From positions 1-41,831 of the forward strand of contig JBKPCR010000435.1 of the NCBI GenBank assembly GCA_046727435.1: a DNA stretch of 41,831 nt. Reading direction: 5' to 3'. The translations under genes and the position numbers were made by a program. Below are positions 32,534 through 41,039 of the stretch, one piece after another (position 1 is the first letter of the stretch; each line of letters begins with the position of its first letter). The notes below the pieces were generated by a model. The model did not search any database, was not told where the DNA came from, and worked only from the letters and a program-made list of their open reading frames with translations. Source of the DNA: CAVPRW01 sp046727435 [NCBI: bacterium] (GTDB lineage: Bacteria; Tectomicrobia; Entotheonellia; J063).

Positions 32534-34507
32534 ATGTCATCAGAGAAATTAAGAAGTTTCATCTTACGCAGATCAAAAGGGTGTACAGGTGGTGTGTTAG
32601 AGAAGGTGGTGATTAGCCTCTTCGTCTTGGCGGCTATCAATCTTCTGATAATCTTAGTGACCGGAGGTTACAGAGCCAATCTCGGTCTTGTGAGGATCGC
32701 CGCAGCTAACCTGGACGGGCCGCTACTGCTGTTCCTCATGTTTGGCATGGCCACAATCTGGTTGCGCGCCAGGGGGCGCGGAATTCCTGGGTCGATTATC
32801 CTGAGGAGCCCTTTACTGCTATTTCTGGCCGTTATCTTCGTATATAGCCTGAACGGCAGGGCTCTCACAGCCGGAGATACGATTCCAGCGAGCTATCTAC
32901 CGCTGAGCCTGTGGCGCGAGGTCGATTTCGACCTCGACGAATTTTCTTTCCTCTACGCAGGCGAAATGCCATGGTTTGTGCAGCGAATCAATGACCATGT
33001 CGTTTCAGCCTATCCCCCGTGGGCGGGAGTCCTGGCCTTGCCGGTATACCTGCTACCGCTTCTCGGCGGCCTGTCCCCACAGTCCGCATGGATCCATGAT
33101 TTAGAAAAACTCTCTGCGACGCTGATTACGGCACTCTCTGTGGTGGTGCTGCTGTTCACCTTGCGCCGGCTCACAAATGAGAAAATCGCCTGGTATATTG
33201 CTGGGGTGTATGCCTTTGGCACCAGTAGCTTCAGCAGCAGCAGTCAAGCGTTATGGCAGCATGGGCCGAGTCAACTCTTCCTGACCCTAACGATCTACTG
33301 GCTGGTCAAAGGCCTCGATGCGCCGAGATTCTCAGCCTACGCCGGATTGGCGCTGGGCAGCGCTGTCATTTGTCGGCCATCGAACGCGTTCATGGCGATC
33401 CCGATCGCGACATATATACTCCTGAAGCGCCGTCACCAATTTGTCGGGTTTTGCCTGGCTGCGATTCCACCGCTTCTGGGGTTTATGGTCTATAATATGC
33501 GCTATAATGGCTCTCTCGTCAGCACCGGTTTCGCCATTGGCATCATCGATCCGTCACGGCTCTGGAATCTTGGAGCGCATCTGTTCAAGACGCCACTCCG
33601 TGAAGGCCTCGCCGGCATTTTAGTCAGTCCCAGTCGAGGCTTGTTCATCTATTCCCCGATTCTCCTATTGGCAGTTGTAGGCATGGTCATGGTCTGGAAG
33701 GATTCTAAACAGGTTCTGCTCAAGTACCTGAGTCTGGCGCCCCTGCTGACGATCCTGCTGACCGCGAAGTGGATCAATTGGTGGGGGGGCGGCAGTTATG
33801 GACCACGCCTGCTCGCGGATGTCACGCCGTTCTTATGCCTCTATCTGTATCCGCCCTTCGAGCGCGCCCAATCAAGACCGTTCCTGAAATACGCCATCAC
33901 CTGCTTGATTGCTCTTTCCATCGGCCTCCACACTTTGAGGGTATTCGGTGGTGGAGACTGGAATGGGCATCCCCTGGTGGACTGGCATCCTGAACGCCTC
34001 TGGTCGTGGGCCGACAGCCCGCCCGTGTATTACGGCAAGAATACGATGCTGGATGCGTTTGCCGAGGGGAAACGCCGCCTCTTGGCTCTCCCCACCAGCC
34101 GCGATGCCCCGCAAAAACTGGCCGCCTCCTACCGCCTGACCAGTTTGGCGCCGGGGACTATCCTGCATGCAGGTGACGTCATACTTTGTCGCATCGGCCT
34201 AGTGAACACCGGCGAGGCGGTTTGGCTGGATCGTGCGAAGTGGGAGAAAGGTGAGGTGCGCATGAGATGGCGCTGGTTCGAGGAGGGACATGAAGTACAC
34301 TTGACAGAGGGAGGCTGGCTCTTAGGCTATGATGTCCTCCCTGGTCAGACGTATGAGTTCACGCTAGAAATCGTGACACCCCAGATGCCCGGGAACTATC
34401 TGCTGGAATTAGGTCTGGTGAGTATACAGGTGACCTCGTTCGCCGATCAAGGCACGGCTCCGCTAGGCATACCCGTGCAGGTGATGCCCCCATCCTCGGG
34501 ACGGTAG
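32534..34507 (+). CDS. Polytopic membrane glycosyltransferase, GT-C-like, with C-terminal beta module
   Basis: 657 residues from ATG 32534 (GGAAA 6 bases before the next spacer; GTG 32519 also possible). The frame is open to 32375, but that part overlaps the previous gene. After three helices comes LNGRALTAGDTIPASYLPL (Asp115), then WREVDFDLDEFSFLY and VVSAYPPWAGVLALPVYLL, a GT-C-type loop set. About nine more helices follow, with WINWWGGGSYGPRLLADVTPF late in the membrane part. The linker PTSRDAPQK leads to the 129-residue shared beta module at 529-657. It sits 20 bases behind another GT-C-like gene and before a Dpm1-like GT2. Substrates unknown. Confidence 0.76.
   Translation: MSSEKLRSFILRRSKGCTGGVLEKVVISLFVLAAINLLIILVTGGYRANLGLVRIAAANLDGPLLLFLMFGMATIWLRARGRGIPGSIILRSPLLLFLAVIFVYSLNGRALTAGDTIPASYLPLSLWREVDFDLDEFSFLYAGEMPWFVQRINDHVVSAYPPWAGVLALPVYLLPLLGGLSPQSAWIHDLEKLSATLITALSVVVLLFTLRRLTNEKIAWYIAGVYAFGTSSFSSSSQALWQHGPSQLFLTLTIYWLVKGLDAPRFSAYAGLALGSAVICRPSNAFMAIPIATYILLKRRHQFVGFCLAAIPPLLGFMVYNMRYNGSLVSTGFAIGIIDPSRLWNLGAHLFKTPLREGLAGILVSPSRGLFIYSPILLLAVVGMVMVWKDSKQVLLKYLSLAPLLTILLTAKWINWWGGGSYGPRLLADVTPFLCLYLYPPFERAQSRPFLKYAITCLIALSIGLHTLRVFGGGDWNGHPLVDWHPERLWSWADSPPVYYGKNTMLDAFAEGKRRLLALPTSRDAPQKLAASYRLTSLAPGTILHAGDVILCRIGLVNTGEAVWLDRAKWEKGEVRMRWRWFEEGHEVHLTEGGWLLGYDVLPGQTYEFTLEIVTPQMPGNYLLELGLVSIQVTSFADQGTAPLGIPVQVMPPSSGR
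34118..34504 (+). other. Shared C-terminal beta module, copy C (129 residues)
   Basis: Same length and entry (LAASYRL) as copy A, with the matching linker PTSRDAPQK. The core has NTGEAVWLDRAKWEKGEVRM, WRWFEEG, LLGYDVLPGQTYEF, PGNYLLELGLVS and FADQGTAPL; the usual WF is changed to SF here. Confidence 0.8.
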
Positions 34508-34668
34508 GCGCTTACCTTTACGGAAGCGATACAGGAAGAATTGCGTTAAACTCTGGGCCTGTCTGCTGTCGCCACTCACACCGATGCGGCAGAGCCCAGG
34601 CTCCAGCGTGGTATGGGGGTCGGATAGATGCGGCTAGGACCCGCACTAGCAGCAAGGAGAGATAAGAC

Positions 34669-35373
34669 ATGAAGCTATCTGTGATCGTGCCGGTCTACAA
34701 CGAGATCGGCACCCTCGCCGAGATTATCAGGAGGATACGCACGGCTCCGGTCCAGGTGCCGATGGAATTAATTTTCGTCGATGATTGCTCAGTGGACGGG
34801 ACCCGGGAGTTCCTCCAGAGCCTCGTCGCCAGCGAGGGGTCTGAGAGCGTGGAGCTAAAGGTGTTCATGCATGAGCGGAATCTCGGCAAGGGGGCTGCCA
34901 TACGCACAGCGATCACCCATGTGACGGGCACGATGGTCCTCATCCAAGACGCCGACCTCGAATACGACCCGCAAGATTATGGCATCCTGCTCCAGCCTAT
35001 TCTCGATGGTCACGCGGATGTTGTCTTCGGCAACCGCTTCCACGGTGGAGATCATCGCGTACTGTACTTTTGGCACGCCGTAGGCAATCGATTCCTGACC
35101 ACCCTGTGCAATATGGTGACCAATCTCAACCTCACGGACATGGAAGTAGGCTATAAGGTTTTTCGCGCCGAGATCCTCAAGCAAATTCGACTACAATCCA
35201 GTCGGTTCGGTTTCGAACCAGAGATCACGGTCAAGGTCGCCAAGCTGGGGTGTCGCATCTATGAGGTGCCCATTTCTTACCACGGGCGGACGTATGCAGA
35301 GGGGAAGAAGATCAGTTGGCGGGATGGGGTTGCTGCCCTCTTTCACATCATGCGCTACCGGTTCTTCAGTTAG
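34669..35373 (+). CDS. Dpm1-like GT2 glycosyltransferase (soluble, short form)
   Basis: 234 residues with AAGGAGA 8 bases before the ATG. The core reads LSVIVPVYNEIGTLAE, FVDDCSVDGT, ERNLGKGAAIRTAI, IQDADLEYDPQDY (DAD) and FGNRFHGG, then DMEVGYKVFRAEIL and GFEPEITVKVAKLG, the classic dolichyl- or polyprenyl-phosphate sugar synthase pattern. It has no membrane helix, like the soluble Dpm1 subgroup. It follows a gap of 161 bases after a GT-C gene and is itself followed by a methyltransferase. It probably makes a polyprenyl-phosphate sugar in the cytoplasm. The sugar cannot be told. Confidence 0.9.
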   Translation: MKLSVIVPVYNEIGTLAEIIRRIRTAPVQVPMELIFVDDCSVDGTREFLQSLVASEGSESVELKVFMHERNLGKGAAIRTAITHVTGTMVLIQDADLEYDPQDYGILLQPILDGHADVVFGNRFHGGDHRVLYFWHAVGNRFLTTLCNMVTNLNLTDMEVGYKVFRAEILKQIRLQSSRFGFEPEITVKVAKLGCRIYEVPISYHGRTYAEGKKISWRDGVAALFHIMRYRFFS

Positions 35374-35423
35374 CCCCTGACGAGCCTGGATGACGGTCGA
35401 CGTGCGCATCCAATGCTGAACAT

Positions 35424-36239
35424 ATGTCCTCAGTGAGGAGCCTCGTAGTGGAATCCGCTTCATTTGCCTACGTGAGTACGGAGTTACATGCGCTTGCGGA
35501 AGCCAAGAACTATTACCGGTGGGTGATCAGACAATTCGCGCCTTTCATCGGGAAACGGGTCATCGAAGTCGGCGCTGGTATCGGCACCTTTGCGCGGTCC
35601 TTGCTAAATCATGTTCCTGTCTCCGAGCTGGTCCTGGTCGAACCGAGCGAGAATCTCTTCCCAATCCTCCAGCGGCGGTTTGCGGAGGAACCCCGCGTGA
35701 AGATCGTACATAGCTATTTTCAGCTTATCGCCAGCCCAGCGACGGCTGACTCCATCGTGTTAGTCAATGTTTTGGAGCATATTGCAGAGGATCAGGCTTT
35801 CCTGAATGACGCCTATGCAACGCTGACTCCGGGGGGCACGCTTTTGCTCCTGGTCCCCGCTCTGCCCCGGATCTATGGCAGCTTGGATCAGGCCTTTGGG
35901 CACTATCGGCGCTATACCAAGACTTCGCTGGCAGGCAAACTCCATGTCGCAGGCTTCGGAATTATCCGTCTGGCCTACGTCAATCTTCTTGGTATCGCCG
36001 GTTGGTTTTTCACCGGCAGAGTGCTCAGACGGATGACGTTGCAGTCTCGTTACGTGCGGTGGTATGACCAGTGGGTTATCCCCTGGCTGTCGAGGCTGGA
36101 AGAGCGATGGGAGCCGCCATGTGGGCAAAGCCTTATCGTCATTGCACAGAAGTTCGAGCCCACGGGGGGGGCCTCGTTTCAGGATCGGAAGGAGATCCTT
36201 ACGCGGGTACCGACGCACGCCATCACACGGCCTGGGTAA
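35424..36239 (+). CDS. Class I SAM-dependent methyltransferase
   Basis: 271 residues. Motif I is RVIEVGAGIGTFARSLL, strand 2 ends LVLVEPSENL, motif IV is ADSIVLVNVLEHIAED, and GGTLLLLVPALPRIYGSLD with the following HYRRYTKTSL matches a subgroup that often stands next to Dpm1-like GT2s, sometimes fused to them. A hydrophobic stretch (YVNLLGIAGWFFTG) suggests membrane association. This is the second GT2-methyltransferase pair of the window. The last 25 residues are unremarkable. Substrate unknown; a sugar on a polyprenyl carrier is the best guess from context. Confidence 0.85.
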   Translation: MSSVRSLVVESASFAYVSTELHALAEAKNYYRWVIRQFAPFIGKRVIEVGAGIGTFARSLLNHVPVSELVLVEPSENLFPILQRRFAEEPRVKIVHSYFQLIASPATADSIVLVNVLEHIAEDQAFLNDAYATLTPGGTLLLLVPALPRIYGSLDQAFGHYRRYTKTSLAGKLHVAGFGIIRLAYVNLLGIAGWFFTGRVLRRMTLQSRYVRWYDQWVIPWLSRLEERWEPPCGQSLIVIAQKFEPTGGASFQDRKEILTRVPTHAITRPG

Positions 36240-36307
36240 GGGCGGAAGCACTATGGCTTCCCAATTCGTTGGCGTCAGATCTCCGTATACTCCGAGTCGA
36301 ATGAGGT

Positions 36308-36311
36308 GAGG
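36308..36311 (+). promoter_or_regulatory. Ribosome binding site deciding the GT4 start at 36318
   Basis: GAGG lies 6 bases before the ATG at 36318. The earlier in-frame GTG at 36306 is part of this purine-rich stretch, and the family's MRIGLEGK start fits 36318. Confidence 0.55.
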
Positions 36312-36317
36312 CTCCGC

Positions 36318-37457
36318 ATGCGCATTGGGTTGGAAGGCAAGGTGTTAACGCCGCACATCGGCGGCATCGGACGCTATGCCATGCATCTCGTTGAAGCCCT
36401 ACTATCCCTCGCGGCCCAACGATGTCCAGACCTTGAATTCGTAATCTTTACAGCGCCGCAGACGGATCGGGATATATTGAAGGGTGTGGGGGCCAGTACC
36501 TGTGAGCGTTTTCGCTGGATCAAAAGCACTCTTCTGCGATCATCTGTGTTGTTGCCGGTCGGGGTATTGTTGGAACGCATCGAGGTATTTCATGGCCTCG
36601 ACCAATCGGGGATTCCGCTATTTTTCAAGGCGGGAAAGTACGTCGTGACCATCCATGATGTCATCCCTCTGGTGCTCCCCTGGGCTTTTCCCCCGAGGCA
36701 TCGCTGGGTATTGGCCACGGCATTGGCGCGCATCCGCAAACAGGCGGAGATGGTGATTGTCCCCTCCACGGCCGCCGCCGAAGACGTGGTACATTTTCTT
36801 CGGGTAGAGCGGGAGCGCATCAGCGTCATCCCCATGGGGTGCGAGCCCCGTTTCCAACCAGTTGAGGAGCCCGTACGGGCAGCGGCGCTGCGCCGACGCT
36901 ATGATCTGCCTGAGCGTTATCTCCTGTTTGTCGGCACTCTAGAACCTAGAAAAAATGTTCAAACCTTGCTTCAGGCCTTTGCCCAGGTCATCGCCGAGAC
37001 GCCACAGGATGATCTGACGCTGGTCATCGCGGGGGGAAAAGGTTGGGGCGGCGAAGACTATATGTCAACGGTGGACGCGCTCAAACTCTATGATCATGTG
37101 CGCTTCGCCGGCTTCGTCGGAGATGACCACCTGCCTGAGCTGTATCGTGGCGCGCTGCTGTTTGTATATCCCTCGCTTTATGAAGGATTTGGGCTGCCAG
37201 TCTTGGAGGCAATGGCTTGCGGCACGCCTGTGATCACCTCGAATCGCGCCTCGCTCCCAGAAGTGGCCGGGGATGCGGCGGTGTTGGTCGATCCGACACA
37301 ACCGGAGGCGTTGGCCGCCGCCATGACATCGATCCTGAACGATGCCGAATTGCGTCGGACATTGCGTGCCAAAGGGCTTGCCAGGGCCCACACCTTCACC
37401 TGGGATGCCGTAGCTCAGCAGACTGTGGCGATCTATCGCGCCGTTGGCGGGGCATAA
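36318..37457 (+). CDS. Glycosyltransferase family 4 (tandem paralogue 1)
   Basis: 379 residues. The start [20 protein letters not shown] is the acceptor-loop form of a GT4 mannosyl- or rhamnosyltransferase-like subgroup. It has [20 protein letters not shown], the donor-side [33 protein letters not shown], and E-x7-E in [19 protein letters not shown]. It is cytoplasmic. It ends 16 bases before a paralogue that shares nearly all these motifs, so the pair came from duplication and probably adds related sugars in sequence. Donor unknown, though GDP-sugars made downstream of Gmd are one possibility. Confidence 0.9.
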   Translation: MRIGLEGKVLTPHIGGIGRYAMHLVEALLSLAAQRCPDLEFVIFTAPQTDRDILKGVGASTCERFRWIKSTLLRSSVLLPVGVLLERIEVFHGLDQSGIPLFFKAGKYVVTIHDVIPLVLPWAFPPRHRWVLATALARIRKQAEMVIVPSTAAAEDVVHFLRVERERISVIPMGCEPRFQPVEEPVRAAALRRRYDLPERYLLFVGTLEPRKNVQTLLQAFAQVIAETPQDDLTLVIAGGKGWGGEDYMSTVDALKLYDHVRFAGFVGDDHLPELYRGALLFVYPSLYEGFGLPVLEAMACGTPVITSNRASLPEVAGDAAVLVDPTQPEALAAAMTSILNDAELRRTLRAKGLARAHTFTWDAVAQQTVAIYRAVGGA

Positions 37458-37473
37458 AGGGGTCGTGCGTCGC

Positions 37474-38607
37474 ATGCGCATTGGTATCGATGGCAAAGTA
37501 ATCTCATCGCGGGCTGGGGGGATCGGTACCTCCGCTTTCAACCTGGTGCGATCCTGCTTGCGCACAGCAGCGGGTCGCTATCCGCAGATGGAATTTGTGA
37601 TTTTTACCGGCCCTCACACCTGCGCGGAAGGCATCCAAGGCACCAATTGCACCGTCGATGGGCGCTTCCGTGACATCGAGAGCAGTCTGCTACGGCACCT
37701 ATTCTTCATCCCCAGAGGGCTTAGGGCCCAGCGCATCGACATCTTCCACGGCTTTGATCACATCGGCGTGCCCTTGTTCGCGAAGGTGGGCCGGTACGTC
37801 GCCACCGTCCATGATATGATCCCACTGCTCTGGCCGCAATGGGTGACACGCAAGCATCGCCTGGTAGTGACGGCCGCCTATTACCGCTTGCGCCAACAGG
37901 CCGACCTGCTGATCGCTCCCTCTGAGGCCACCAAAGCCGATATCGTGCGCCATCTGCAGATCAACCCGCAACGGATCGCGGTTATTCCCTGGGGATGTGA
38001 CGAACGGTTTCAGCCGGGGGGCGATCCTGAACACTTCGCCGCCGTGCAGCAACGGTATCATCTGCCGGCTCAATACCTGCTGTTTGTGGGAACGCTGGAG
38101 CCACGCAAGAACCTGACTACGCTGCTCCATGCCTACGCCATGCTCCGTGCTGAACGGCGTGGCGGGGACCTGAAGTTGGTGGTTGTTGGGAGAACCGGTT
38201 GGCTCTATGCTGACATCTTTGACACGGTCAAGACCTTAGCCTTGGATGAGGACGTCATCTTCACCGGCTTTGTCGACGATGAGGACCTTCCCGGCCTCTA
38301 TCGGGGAGCCCAGGTGCTGGTTTTCCCATCGCTGTATGAGGGTTTTGGATTGCCAATCCTGGAGGCGATGGCTTCAGGCGTACCGGTGATCTCTTCCGAA
38401 CTCGCATCGATGCCCGAGGTAGCAGGCGATGCAGCAATTCTCGTCGATCCGCATGATCCCAAGGCGATCGCCGAGGGTATCGCACGGGTTCTGGCCGAGG
38501 AGCAACTACGCGAGGCATTGATTCAGAAGGGTCTCGCCCGCGCCCGATGCTTCACATGGGAGAGCGTCGCACAAAAGACGCTGGAGTTGTATACAGCTCT
38601 GGCGTGA
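37474..38607 (+). CDS. Glycosyltransferase family 4 (tandem paralogue 2)
   Basis: 377 residues from ATG 37474 (GTG 37465 and ATG 37444 are in frame, the latter inside the upstream gene). It shares with paralogue 1 [94 protein letters not shown] and [13 protein letters not shown] ends; by eye the two are about half identical. The acceptor-side halves differ more than the donor halves, which suggests the same or a similar donor but a different acceptor. It acts in the cytoplasm on lipid-linked glycan. Confidence 0.9.
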   Translation: MRIGIDGKVISSRAGGIGTSAFNLVRSCLRTAAGRYPQMEFVIFTGPHTCAEGIQGTNCTVDGRFRDIESSLLRHLFFIPRGLRAQRIDIFHGFDHIGVPLFAKVGRYVATVHDMIPLLWPQWVTRKHRLVVTAAYYRLRQQADLLIAPSEATKADIVRHLQINPQRIAVIPWGCDERFQPGGDPEHFAAVQQRYHLPAQYLLFVGTLEPRKNLTTLLHAYAMLRAERRGGDLKLVVVGRTGWLYADIFDTVKTLALDEDVIFTGFVDDEDLPGLYRGAQVLVFPSLYEGFGLPILEAMASGVPVISSELASMPEVAGDAAILVDPHDPKAIAEGIARVLAEEQLREALIQKGLARARCFTWESVAQKTLELYTALA

Positions 38608-38713
38608 GACCCTGCGCGGTGGGGCATCGGACGGCATCTCAGCGAATCTCTCCAGTATCAATGGTGGACGAGTGCACGAAATAAGACCGTCATGGCTCAC
38701 CAGGTGAGGATCG

Positions 38714-39835
38714 ATGCCGCGTCGACGCAGGATACTTGAGGCGATCTCAGAGGGGGTTGGTGGGGGAGCGAAGCATGTCTACGACCTGGTCTGCCAACTC
38801 CAGGGCGAATTTTCATTCAGTGTCGCTTGTCCCGATAACGGTCCCTACTTCGATAAGTTCAAAGATCTGGGTGTGCCAGTGTTCGAGGTTCCCTTCACGG
38901 CCTTCAGCCCAAGGAGTTTCTTCCTCTTACGTCGGAGGATGCACCGGGATGGCATCGAGCTCGTGCACGTCCATGGCCGCAAAGCCGGGTTATATGGTCG
39001 GCTGGGTTGCCTCTTCGCCGACACACCGGTGGTGTATAGCTTTCATGGATTGCACTATCAGAAGCATGGGGCTCTCCTACGCACCCTCTCTGTGGGGGTT
39101 GAGAGAGCCTTGGGCAAGCGCACCAACCGGTTCATCAATGTATCCGATTCGGAGCGTCAAGCTTGTCTCGCGCTAGGCCTGCTGAAGGCCGAGAGAAGCC
39201 TGATCATTTACAATGGCATCGATTGGCAGTCCTTCGATACGCTCACGGTCGATATAGGGCAGGTGAGGGCCGGGCTCGGGTTTGACCCCAGCGATGTCGT
39301 CGTCGGTCATATCGCGAAATTCGATGTGCAGAAAGCGCAAGATGATCTCGCCGCAGCTATCCCGTTCGTGATCGAGAAGTGTCCGAGAGCGAAATTCCTA
39401 TTCGTTGGTGATGGGGCCATGCGGCCGCAGATCGAAGAGCAGGTCGCCCGCCTAGGGGTAGATCGGCATGTCGTGTTTACAGGCTACCGCGACGATGTGG
39501 CGAGTCTACTCAAGGCCATCGATGTCGTCGCACTCCCTTCGCGATGGGAAGGTCTCTCTCTCGTCCTCTTAGAGGCCATGGCCTGCCGGAAGCCGATCGT
39601 GGCCTCGCGCGTCGTGGGGAACATCGATGTGGTCGTGGATGGGGTGACAGGGTTTTTAGTACCGAGCGGGGCGCCCCAAGCGCTCGCAGACAAGATCGTC
39701 CTGCTCCTGCAGGATACCCGGCTGCGTGACGAACTTGGACGGGGCGGCCGCGAGCGGGTCGAGCAGGAATTTTCGCTGGCGCGGATGGTCGCACACATGC
39801 GATCGCTATATCAGGACCTGCTGAATCAGCCATAG
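38714..39835 (+). CDS. Glycosyltransferase family 4
   Basis: 373 residues, ATG 38714 with AGGTGAGG just ahead. The N-terminal half has LEAISEGVGGGAKHVYDLV and VHVHGRKAGLYGRLG, then YSFHGLHYQKHG. The donor half has VVVGHIAKFDVQKAQDDL, FLFVGDGAMRPQIEEQ, FTGYRDDVASLLKAIDVV and E-x7-E in PSRWEGLSLVLLEAMACRK. This is the common GT4 subgroup found in capsule and exopolysaccharide clusters. It is cytoplasmic. A gap of 106 bases before it shows no clear signal. The sugar cannot be told. Confidence 0.9.
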   Translation: MPRRRRILEAISEGVGGGAKHVYDLVCQLQGEFSFSVACPDNGPYFDKFKDLGVPVFEVPFTAFSPRSFFLLRRRMHRDGIELVHVHGRKAGLYGRLGCLFADTPVVYSFHGLHYQKHGALLRTLSVGVERALGKRTNRFINVSDSERQACLALGLLKAERSLIIYNGIDWQSFDTLTVDIGQVRAGLGFDPSDVVVGHIAKFDVQKAQDDLAAAIPFVIEKCPRAKFLFVGDGAMRPQIEEQVARLGVDRHVVFTGYRDDVASLLKAIDVVALPSRWEGLSLVLLEAMACRKPIVASRVVGNIDVVVDGVTGFLVPSGAPQALADKIVLLLQDTRLRDELGRGGRERVEQEFSLARMVAHMRSLYQDLLNQP

Positions 39836-39841
39836 GGTGAG

Positions 39842-41008
39842 ATGCAAAGGAGAGAAGTAAGGGTCGCCCTCGTCCACGATTGGCTCACGGGCATGCGCGG
39901 CGGCGAGCGCTGCCTGGAGGTGTTCTGCGAGATCTTCCCAGGGGCCGATTTATTCACTCTGGTGCATCGGCGGGGTGCTGTGTCCCCAACGATTGAGCGT
40001 GTGACGATCCATACCTCCTGGCTGCAGTCTCTCCCCTGGGCCACGACCTATTACCGGTACCTGCTGCCGTTCTTTCCGCTGGCGATTCGGCAGTTTCAGC
40101 TCACCGGCTATGATCTGGTACTCAGCAGTAGCCACGCGGTGGCCAAGGGTGCGCGTCGCAACGGTAGCCCCTTGCATGTCTGCTACTGTTTCACGCCCAT
40201 GCGCTACATTTGGGACCAGAGCCCGGTTTATTTTCCGCGCACGCGATTCTCGCCAGTATCATGGGCGTTATTACAGGCCTTGTTCCGCTATCTGCGTAGC
40301 TGGGATGTCAAGACAGCTGGTGGCGTCGATGAATTCGTCGCCATCTCGAACCATATTGCAGCGAAAATCCGCGCGTATTATAATCGACCTGCACATGTGA
40401 TCCCGCCTCCGGTCGATTGCGGGTTCTTCACACCCGATAGCTCCCCCCAGCAACACGGAGCCTCGTTCTACCTAGTCGTGAGCGCGCTGGTGCCTTATAA
40501 GCGCGTCGATATCGCGGTTGCGGCGTTTAATCGGTTGCGGCTACCACTCGTCGTCATCGGCGTTGGCCCAGAGCGCTCGAAGCTGGAACGCCACGCATCG
40601 TCCTCGGTCACGTTTCTTGGCTGGCAACCCGACGCGGTGGTGCGCGATTATTATCGGCAGTGTGAGGCCTTGATTTTCCCAGGTGAAGAGGATTTTGGGA
40701 TCGTGCCTTTAGAGGCGCAGGCCTGTGGGAAGCCGGTGATCGCCTTGGGTAAAGGGGGAGCCTTGGAAACCGTCATTCCCCTCCATAGCACTACACGAGA
40801 GGCGATGCCATGCCGCAGTCCCACGGGAGTCTTTTTTGACGAGGCCTCGGTCGATGCGCTTTGCGAGGCGGTTTCTATGTGCCAGCGGCACACGGCAGCT
40901 TTCGACCCCGTTGCGATCCGGCAGCACGCGTTACACTTTGATCGGCCTGAGTTCAAGACACGGATCACCACCTTCTTAGCGGACAAGATGGGTATAGCCA
41001 TCGCCTGA
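39842..41008 (+). CDS. Glycosyltransferase family 4 (WbaZ/mannosyltransferase-like subgroup)
   Basis: 388 residues starting 6 bases after the previous stop. It has VALVHDWLTGMRGGERCLEV, DLVLSSSHAVAKGARR, HVCYCFTPMRYIWDQ and VDEFVAISNHIAAKI, the marks of a subgroup that includes WbaZ-type O-antigen mannosyltransferases. The donor half has VVSALVPYKRVDIAV and the acidic FPGEEDFGIVPLEAQACGK in place of the usual loop. It should act in the cytoplasm. Together with gmd upstream this fits a GDP-mannose-using pathway, but the donor is not proven. Confidence 0.88.
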   Translation: MQRREVRVALVHDWLTGMRGGERCLEVFCEIFPGADLFTLVHRRGAVSPTIERVTIHTSWLQSLPWATTYYRYLLPFFPLAIRQFQLTGYDLVLSSSHAVAKGARRNGSPLHVCYCFTPMRYIWDQSPVYFPRTRFSPVSWALLQALFRYLRSWDVKTAGGVDEFVAISNHIAAKIRAYYNRPAHVIPPPVDCGFFTPDSSPQQHGASFYLVVSALVPYKRVDIAVAAFNRLRLPLVVIGVGPERSKLERHASSSVTFLGWQPDAVVRDYYRQCEALIFPGEEDFGIVPLEAQACGKPVIALGKGGALETVIPLHSTTREAMPCRSPTGVFFDEASVDALCEAVSMCQRHTAAFDPVAIRQHALHFDRPEFKTRITTFLADKMGIAIA

Positions 41009-41039
41009 CAGTACCAACCGCAGCTACATCTGGTGAGCG

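Noticed and set aside
34553-34599. Imperfect inverted repeat (CTGGGC ... GCCCAG) before the Dpm1-like gene
   Set aside because: The stem is short and mismatched, the loop is long and no T-run follows, so it is not supportable as a terminator.
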